NCBI RefSeq assembly: GCF_900110465.1
Contig: NZ_FODV01000002.1
Span: 248,001-312,000 of the forward strand
Direction of reading: 5' to 3'
Length of the DNA stretch: 64,000 nt
Source of the DNA: Halogranum amylolyticum
Lineage (GTDB): Archaea > Halobacteriota > Halobacteria > Halobacteriales > Haloferacaceae
Under the pieces are notes generated by a model, which was not told where the DNA came from, made no database searches, and saw nothing but the letters and a program-made list of their open reading frames with translations. The translations under genes and the position numbers were made by a program. Positions within the stretch are counted from its first letter, which is position 1, and each line of letters opens with the position of its first letter. Positions 59,584 through 64,000 of this stretch are shown here, piece after piece.

Positions 59584-60488
59584 CAGAACCGGCCGCGCCC
59601 CGGTCCGCCGCCACCGCCGCCGAAGCGGAGCGACTGTGGCGCACGCTGGTTACCCTTGATCTGTGAACCGTAGACGAGCCCGATGACGAGTCCGGCGAGG
59701 TGGGCGATGTGGGCGATGTTGCCGCCGAGGAAGCCGCCACCGCCGTTCAGCGTCCCGAAGCCGGCGACGAGGCTCAGCGCCGCGAAGCCGAAGGTGAGTA
59801 CCCACAGCGGCATCGGAATGACGAAGTACAGATACACCTTCAGATTCGGGTTCAGGACGGTGAGCACACCCATGATCGCCATGATGGCCCCGCTGGCACC
59901 GACGACGCCGGTGATGGGGTCACCGAGGGCGAAACTGAACCCGATCTGGGCGAGTCCGGCGAGGATGCCGCCGCCGAGGAACAACGCCGCGTACTTCTTC
60001 GAGCGGAGTCGCTGTTCGACCGGCGGACCGAAGAAGTACAGCGCGATGGAGTTGAACGCGATGTGCTGGAACCCGCCGTGAGCGAAGACGGAGGTGACCC
60101 ACGTCCAGACGTACTCGACGTGCGTCGACCGGAGGACGAACAGCGACGCCGACAGCCGCGGCAGTCCCAACAGCTCCCCCAAGACCACCTGCGCGAGGAA
60201 CGTCACCCACATCAGTCCGAGGAAGAGGTAGGTCAGGTTCCCGCGGAAGTAGCCGAAGAACCCGCCCGTACTCGTCGCACGCTCGATGATACCGCTTGAC
60301 TGCCCGCCTCTGTTGTCCACGCTGTCGTCGAACCCGCTGTCGAAGACGCCGCTCGGGTCGTCCCACTCCGACAAGCCGGGACAGGTGTGATTCTCCGGGA
60401 GTCGATGCTCCGCACAGAACGTCTGCCCACAACGTCGACACTGGTACGGTAGGTTCTCGTACCTGCCGCACTCGTCGCATTCGGCCAT
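59583..60488 (-). CDS. Rhomboid intramembrane serine protease with N-terminal AN1-type zinc finger
   Basis: 301 residues. The first 40 residues form an AN1-like finger (MAECDECG, CRRCGQTFCAEHRLPENHTC). A linker leads to about six helices with the catalytic Ser in VGASGAIMAIMG and His in NIAHIAHLAGLVIG; a WxR-like loop and HGGFQHIAFNS fit the fold. A Gly-rich tail ends the protein. It cleaves membrane helices. AN1 fusion to rhomboid is known in haloarchaea and could bind substrates or ubiquitin-like SAMP proteins; that link is inference. A TTTTACC box about 26 bases upstream supports the start. Confidence 0.9.
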   Translation of the reverse strand: MAECDECGRYENLPYQCRRCGQTFCAEHRLPENHTCPGLSEWDDPSGVFDSGFDDSVDNRGGQSSGIIERATSTGGFFGYFRGNLTYLFLGLMWVTFLAQVVLGELLGLPRLSASLFVLRSTHVEYVWTWVTSVFAHGGFQHIAFNSIALYFFGPPVEQRLRSKKYAALFLGGGILAGLAQIGFSFALGDPITGVVGASGAIMAIMGVLTVLNPNLKVYLYFVIPMPLWVLTFGFAALSLVAGFGTLNGGGGFLGGNIAHIAHLAGLVIGLVYGSQIKGNQRAPQSLRFGGGGGGPGRGRF

Positions 60489-60656
60489 TACCGCAGGGTA
60501 GTAGCCAGTCGGTAAAAGGGGTTTGGCTCCGGTGTGTCCAGAACACGCAAACGGCTGGCCGTTTCCACGGTCGAGACGGGGTGACGACTGGTAGGGACCG
60601 ATTGCCGCTCCCCCCGATCCCGCGTGGCGAAGACTACTCGTCGGCGGACGAACGGA

Positions 60657-60767
60657 CTACTCGTCGACCGTCTCGTCCGTGACGTCGGCGTCTTCGGTCC
60701 CTTTCTCGAAGTTGGCCGGGACGACCGTGAGGTGGTTCAGACCGAGCCGCGGGTGTTTCGCTGCCAT
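60657..60767 (-). CDS. Very small hypothetical protein (36 residues)
   Basis: Frame MAAKHPRLGLNHLTVVPANF followed by an acidic tail (TEDADVTDETVDE). An AATTATTT box (about 60793-60800) is about 26-30 bases upstream of the ATG at 60767, which supports transcription from here. A GTG seven codons upstream would extend it. I do not recognise the family. It lies between the rhomboid gene and the pyrophosphatase gene, all on one strand. Confidence 0.5.
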   Translation of the reverse strand: MAAKHPRLGLNHLTVVPANFEKGTEDADVTDETVDE

Positions 60768-60913
60768 CGAGTAGTCGTACGGCTCCACCCCCCAAATAAT
60801 TACCCATGCGCATAAATCATCGGCGGACCGGCCGCTGATACGTGGGAGGTATGAGCGCCGTCGCTGTCGGACGATCGGCGTCGGGAGAAGATCCGCGAGG
60901 TCGCGTAGAACGC

Positions 60914-61447
60914 TCAGTCGAACTGTTCGTCGTAGAGGTCCTGGGCGTGTTCGATGGCGTCCATCGCCGCCTGCTTGTCCTCCCACCCGAGCGTCTCGAC
61001 CTCTTTGCCCTTCTCGAGGTTCTTGTAGGTCTTGAAGAACTCGTCGATCTCGTTGAGTCGCTGCTGGGGGATGTCTTCGAGGTCGCCGATGTGGGCGAAC
61101 CGGGGGTCTTCGGTCGGGACGGCGATGACCTTGTCGTCCTGCTCGCCGTCGTCGTCCATCTTCATGAGCGCGACCGGACGTGCTTCGATGACACAGCCGG
61201 GGAAGGTCTGGTCCTCGACGAGCACGAGCACGTCGAAGGGGTCTCCGTCGTCGTAGTACGACTGTGGGATGAACCCGTAGTCGGAGGGGTAGTGAACGTT
61301 GCTGTGAAGGACCCGGTCGAGGACGACGCCGGGGATGTCCTTGTCGTACTCGTATTTGTTCCGTTCGCCTTTGAGACATTCGACGACCGCGTAGATGGTC
61401 TCCGGCGGGTTCGGGCCGGTTTCCAGGTCTTCCCAGAGGTTCGTCAT
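60914..61447 (-). CDS. ppa: Inorganic pyrophosphatase (family I)
   Basis: 177 residues from the ATG at 61447 (MTNLWEDLETGPNPP). Family I motifs are ECLKGERNKYEYDKD, NVHYPSDYGFIPQSYYDDGDPFDVLVLVE with the metal-binding Asp residues, and LMKMDDDGEQDDKVIAVP. It hydrolyses pyrophosphate to drive biosynthetic reactions. A longer frame to 61522 has no support. Expressed as a single gene as far as can be seen. Confidence 0.95.
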   Translation of the reverse strand: MTNLWEDLETGPNPPETIYAVVECLKGERNKYEYDKDIPGVVLDRVLHSNVHYPSDYGFIPQSYYDDGDPFDVLVLVEDQTFPGCVIEARPVALMKMDDDGEQDDKVIAVPTEDPRFAHIGDLEDIPQQRLNEIDEFFKTYKNLEKGKEVETLGWEDKQAAMDAIEHAQDLYDEQFD

Positions 61448-61770
61448 GCGTTCGTAGTTCTCCGAAACGGTGCAAAGGGTTTTCGGCATCGCCTGCGATC
61501 CTCCCCATGCCAAAAAGTTCATTTGTTGGGGGGTCGACTATTCGCGTGCGAATCTCAACAGCATCTGCGACCGGCACGTGAAGAATACCACGGCGGTACG
61601 TCGGCTACGCAAGCGACTCGGAAGACCGGAACTGACCGGTGAGAACGGGCAGTTTTCGTCGCGGCGGCAGATGTCTCGCAGGTTGAGACGACGCCGAAAT
61701 ATCCGTGTAAAACCCGGAAACAAATAGAAAGTTGAGAAGGGTTAAATAGCACGGAGACATTTCAACAACT
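61448..61770. other. 323-base intergenic region
   Basis: Divergent promoter space between ppa and the PadR regulator. It holds a short A/T-rich stretch near 61470-61480 upstream of ppa and the TATA box of padR at its right end. GC content falls towards the PadR end. I see no open frame with haloarchaeal codon use, no tRNA and no clear hairpin. Confidence 0.5.
61742..61747 (+). promoter_or_regulatory. TATA box of the PadR gene
   Basis: TTAAAT, 24-29 bases before the ATG at 61771, in an A/T-rich run unlike the surrounding DNA. Confidence 0.6.
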
Positions 61771-62130
61771 ATGTCAGAGGCACAAACAATTGACGACGAA
61801 GCAGGCATTGCACGCGACCTGACCGCGTTCCAACAGAACATCCTCGTGATCCTCTCGGAGGAACCGATGTACGGGCTCGCGATCAAGCGGAACCTCGAGA
61901 GCTACTACGGGACCGAGGTCAACCACGGGCGACTGTACCCCAACCTCGACGACCTCGTCGAGATGGATCTCGTCGAGAAGAGCGAACTCGACAAGCGGAC
62001 GAACCAGTACGAGCTGACCGAAGAGGGCCACGACGCCGTCCTCGACCGGCTCAACTGGATGCTGTCGAAGTTCGTCACGGACGAGACGCGCGGCGAAGAA
62101 GTCCGCGACCTCGTCGACACGCGCCTGTAA
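61771..62130 (+). CDS. PadR family transcriptional regulator
   Basis: 119 residues. A PadR winged helix (DLTAFQQNILVILSEEPMYG, LAIKRNLESYYG, HGRLYPNLDDLVEMDLVEKS, QYELTEEGHDAVL) with a short C-terminal helix for dimerisation. PadR proteins repress stress or efflux genes; the target here is unknown. It stands alone, convergent with the rnhA operon protein. Confidence 0.9.
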   Translation: MSEAQTIDDEAGIARDLTAFQQNILVILSEEPMYGLAIKRNLESYYGTEVNHGRLYPNLDDLVEMDLVEKSELDKRTNQYELTEEGHDAVLDRLNWMLSKFVTDETRGEEVRDLVDTRL

Positions 62131-62145
62131 GGGTCGAACAGTCGA

Positions 62146-62712
62146 TCACTTTCTGCGCGGACGACCGGGCACGTCCGCGCCGACCGCCTCGAACAGTAGC
62201 TCCAGCGACTGCTCTACCACGTCGCGCTGGTCGTCGCTCGGCCACGCGTTCCGCGGGTAGTACTCGGAGAGGAACACGTCGACTTCGGCAGCGGTCGCGT
62301 CCTCGACGCGGCGGACGTAGTGGTTCCCCAGAAAGTCCACGAACGCCCGACAGTTCGCGGCGTGGACCGGACCGTGTGCGTCGGCGACCGACTCGACGAG
62401 GGCGGCGTTGTGTGCCTCCACCGCCTCCCAGTCGTCCTCGTCGCCCGGTGCGGAGAGCGGGATCTCGACCGCACGGTCCGTGTCGCCGATGCGTTCGACG
62501 CGGATCGTCCCGTCTTCGACCCACTCGTCGGGGTGGAGGACGAGCACGTCGTCCTCCTCGCGGATCCGCGCGGTGAACTCGTGCTCCGAGAGCAGGTCCT
62601 CGCGGTGGTTCTCGTAGGCGGTCGCCTCGTCGTCGTCGACTGCGTTGCGTGCGAGTCGCGTCAGTCGCTCTGCCTCGTCGACGACGTCGTCGGGGAGGTC
62701 GTGCTCACTCAT
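62146..62712 (-). CDS. rnhA operon protein (DUF7108-type)
   Basis: 188 residues, strongly acidic, no membrane segment and no catalytic motif that I recognise. Conserved-looking patches are RLARNAVDDDEATAYENHRE, VLHPDEWVEDGTIRVERI and FLGNHYVRRVEDATAAEV. It overlaps the end of rnhA by eight bases, so translation is coupled. The family occurs next to rnhA across haloarchaea and its function is unknown. Family name is from memory. Confidence 0.78.
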   Translation of the reverse strand: MSEHDLPDDVVDEAERLTRLARNAVDDDEATAYENHREDLLSEHEFTARIREEDDVLVLHPDEWVEDGTIRVERIGDTDRAVEIPLSAPGDEDDWEAVEAHNAALVESVADAHGPVHAANCRAFVDFLGNHYVRRVEDATAAEVDVFLSEYYPRNAWPSDDQRDVVEQSLELLFEAVGADVPGRPRRK

Positions 62713-63301
62713 TGTCGAGTGCCTCGTTCGCTAGGGTGTCGGCGCGCTCGTTTATCTCTCGCGGAACGTGGGCGATAGACCAGCGGTCGAACTCGGTCAG
62801 CAGTTCGCGAACCTCGACGCGCCGCTCCCGGAGGTCGGGGTCGTTCGTGTTCCACTCGCCGCGGACCTGTTTGACCACGAGTTGGGAGTCGCCGCGGAGG
62901 TCGACCTCCTTCAGCCCGTACTCGCTGGCCGCCTCCAGTGCCCGGACGAGCGCCGCGTACTCGGCGCGGTTGTTCGTTGTCCGACCGATGCGTTCGGACC
63001 CCTCGGCGACGATGCCGTCGCTCGTGACGATCGCCCACCCGATGGCCGCCGGCCCCGGGTTGCCACGACTGGCCCCGTCGAAGTAGACGTGTCCCCGTGT
63101 GGCCGACCCCTCCTGCAGCAACAGTGTGATGCCGGTCGGATCGCCTCCCTGAACCACGACTTTCCCGTCGTAGGCGACGGCGATCGCGTCCCCGCGTTCG
63201 GCACGCCACTCCTCGTGGTCGGTGTTCCCGGGCCGAATCTCCACCCCGGCGGCACGGAGCGCCTCGCGCGCCTCGTCCGTGTCACACTCGATAGTCGGCA
63301 T
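62705..63301 (-). CDS. rnhA: Ribonuclease HI
   Basis: 198 residues from the ATG at 63301. It cleaves RNA in RNA-DNA hybrids. The catalytic residues are visible: Asp in VYFDGASRGNPGPAAIG, Glu in NNRAEYAALVRALE, Asp in VDLRGDSQLVVKQVRGEW and the last Asp in NERADTLANEAL. About 65 residues precede the catalytic domain, a haloarchaeal extension (MPTIECDTDEAREALRAAG). A GCTTTACG box about 26 bases upstream supports the start. First gene of the pair with the rnhA operon protein. Confidence 0.93.
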   Translation of the reverse strand: MPTIECDTDEAREALRAAGVEIRPGNTDHEEWRAERGDAIAVAYDGKVVVQGGDPTGITLLLQEGSATRGHVYFDGASRGNPGPAAIGWAIVTSDGIVAEGSERIGRTTNNRAEYAALVRALEAASEYGLKEVDLRGDSQLVVKQVRGEWNTNDPDLRERRVEVRELLTEFDRWSIAHVPREINERADTLANEALDNE

Positions 63302-63365
63302 ATCGGAACCGACCGACGGGAGACGTAAAGCCGGTTCGTTCCGTCGAACCACGATCGGCCCCAGA

Positions 63366-63376
63366 GTTATATTTTC
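63366..63376 (+). promoter_or_regulatory. TATA box of the TFB gene
   Basis: GTTATATTTTC, ending about 25 bases before the ATG at 63401, in an AT-rich segment that continues to the start codon. Confidence 0.55.
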
Positions 63377-63400
63377 TCGTCTTAAGAACATAAAAATGCG

Positions 63401-64000
63401 ATGACACGCCCCACCCGCCAACGGGAGCACACCGACCGGCAGCGGACGTGGCAGGGCGACGAAACCACCGCGGACGAGACGGTCGACCTCGACCCCGACG
63501 ACCTCGACCCCGAGGATCTCGTTCGGACGGCCGATGGGGAGCTGATCCACGAGGAGACCGGGCTCATCGTCGAAGAGGATCAGATCGACCGAGGGCCGGA
63601 GTGGCGCGCGTTCAACCACTCGGAACGACAGTCGAAGTCCCGGGTCGGCGCGCCGACGACGAAGACGATGCACGACAAGGGGTTGACCACCCAGATCGAC
63701 TGGCAGGACAAAGACGCCTACGGGCGGTCGCTCTCCTCGGAGAAGCGCTCCCAGATGCACCGGCTGCGGAAGTGGCAGGAGCGCATCCGGACGAAAGACG
63801 CCGGCGAGCGGAACCTCCAGTTCGCGCTGAGCGAGATCGACCGGATGGCCTCCGCGCTCGGCGTGCCGCGGTCAGTCCGGGAGGTGGCGTCGGTCATCTA
63901 CCGCCGCGCACTGAGCGAGGACCTCATCCGCGGGCGCTCCATCGAGGGCGTCGCCACGAGCGCGCTCTACGCCGCCTGCCGACAGGAGGGGCTGCCACGT
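63401..64000 (+). CDS. Transcription initiation factor TFB, cysteine-less N-terminus, 3' end cut by the window
   Basis: 200 residues are visible; the second cyclin fold lies off the right edge. The B-reader and linker are normal ([40 protein letters not shown]) and the first cyclin repeat is clear ([40 protein letters not shown]). The zinc ribbon is not: where other TFBs have CPEC...CEDCGLVV, this one reads about [19 protein letters not shown], with no cysteine at all. TFB bridges TBP and RNA polymerase. Haloarchaea have many TFB paralogues; this is a divergent one. Confidence 0.88.
   Translation, partial: MTRPTRQREHTDRQRTWQGDETTADETVDLDPDDLDPEDLVRTADGELIHEETGLIVEEDQIDRGPEWRAFNHSERQSKSRVGAPTTKTMHDKGLTTQIDWQDKDAYGRSLSSEKRSQMHRLRKWQERIRTKDAGERNLQFALSEIDRMASALGVPRSVREVASVIYRRALSEDLIRGRSIEGVATSALYAACRQEGLPR

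Noticed and set aside
1..64000. CRISPR array, rRNA operon, prophage or toxin-antitoxin module
   Set aside because: I looked for regularly spaced repeats, rRNA signatures, integrases and paired small genes of these types on both strands and found none that I can support.

Overview
The window is a stretch of chromosome from an extremely halophilic archaeon (class Halobacteria). The DNA is very GC-rich and the predicted proteins are strongly acidic. Most genes carry a T/A-rich box centred about 26 bases before the start codon, which indicates leaderless transcripts. Lineage markers are a haloarchaeal FtsZ-SecE-Spt5 block, an L44e-S27e-aIF2alpha-Nop10 block, TFB, glycerol-1-phosphate dehydrogenase, halocyanin and a Bat-type HTH regulator. 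I cannot name the genus from sequence alone. About 70 protein genes, one tRNA and one decayed TnpB transposon are supported.

Layout. 1-7.4 kb: S9 peptidase (cut by the window edge), a frameshifted glycosyltransferase, halocyanin, M42 aminopeptidase, MTH865-family protein, a membrane J-protein, and a divergent regulator/metallophosphoesterase pair. 7.5-15 kb: a quinol-type nitric oxide reductase with an unusual N-terminal extension of about 345 residues, then a MIP18/DUF59 protein, amidohydrolase and zinc alcohol dehydrogenase group, and an E1-alpha subunit without an E1-beta gene beside it. 15-17.3 kb: a siderophore-type binding protein and FAD oxidoreductase operon preceded by two copies of one palindromic box that resembles a DtxR-family iron operator. 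17.3-25.6 kb: YihY/BrkB protein, FAD desaturase-like enzyme, M48 peptidase, NUDIX, egsA, a tiny basic protein, LysE exporter, a DtxR-GDT1 metal operon, and a threonine-synthase-like protein that lacks the usual PLP lysine.

25.7-30.2 kb: DUF420, MscS, PAC2, and the conserved translation/ribosome cluster. 30.3-35.7 kb: a respiratory block with an A-type haem-copper oxidase subunit I, an HTH_10 regulator with spaced cysteines, and cydA-cydB followed by a two-helix membrane protein. 35.8-39.9 kb: envelope glycosylation genes (DUF2298, GT2, GtrA), then initiator tRNA-Met with a partial copy of its 3' end downstream. 40-46.3 kb: zinc-finger protein, Rieske protein, UspA, pabC/pabA/pabB, an acidic repeat protein with a C-terminal helix-hairpin-helix, and aroE. 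46.4-47.8 kb: a TnpB-only IS element whose tnpB is cut by an in-frame TAG. 47.9-64 kb: Na/Ca antiporter, dtdA, ftsZ1-secE-spt5, small zinc and membrane proteins, PHP protein, CinA, aminotransferase, Get3/ArsA ATPase, SDR, endonuclease V with AN1-rhomboid, pyrophosphatase, PadR, the rnhA pair, and a TFB (cut by the window end) without zinc-ribbon cysteines.

Most of this is ordinary core chromosome. The parts that stand out are the extended NO reductase, the orphan monooxygenase-accessory-like trio, the paired iron-type operator, the lysine-less threonine synthase paralogue, the cysteine-less TFB, the tRNA-end duplication and the nonsense-mutated TnpB. No CRISPR array, rRNA, integrase or complete phage module was seen.
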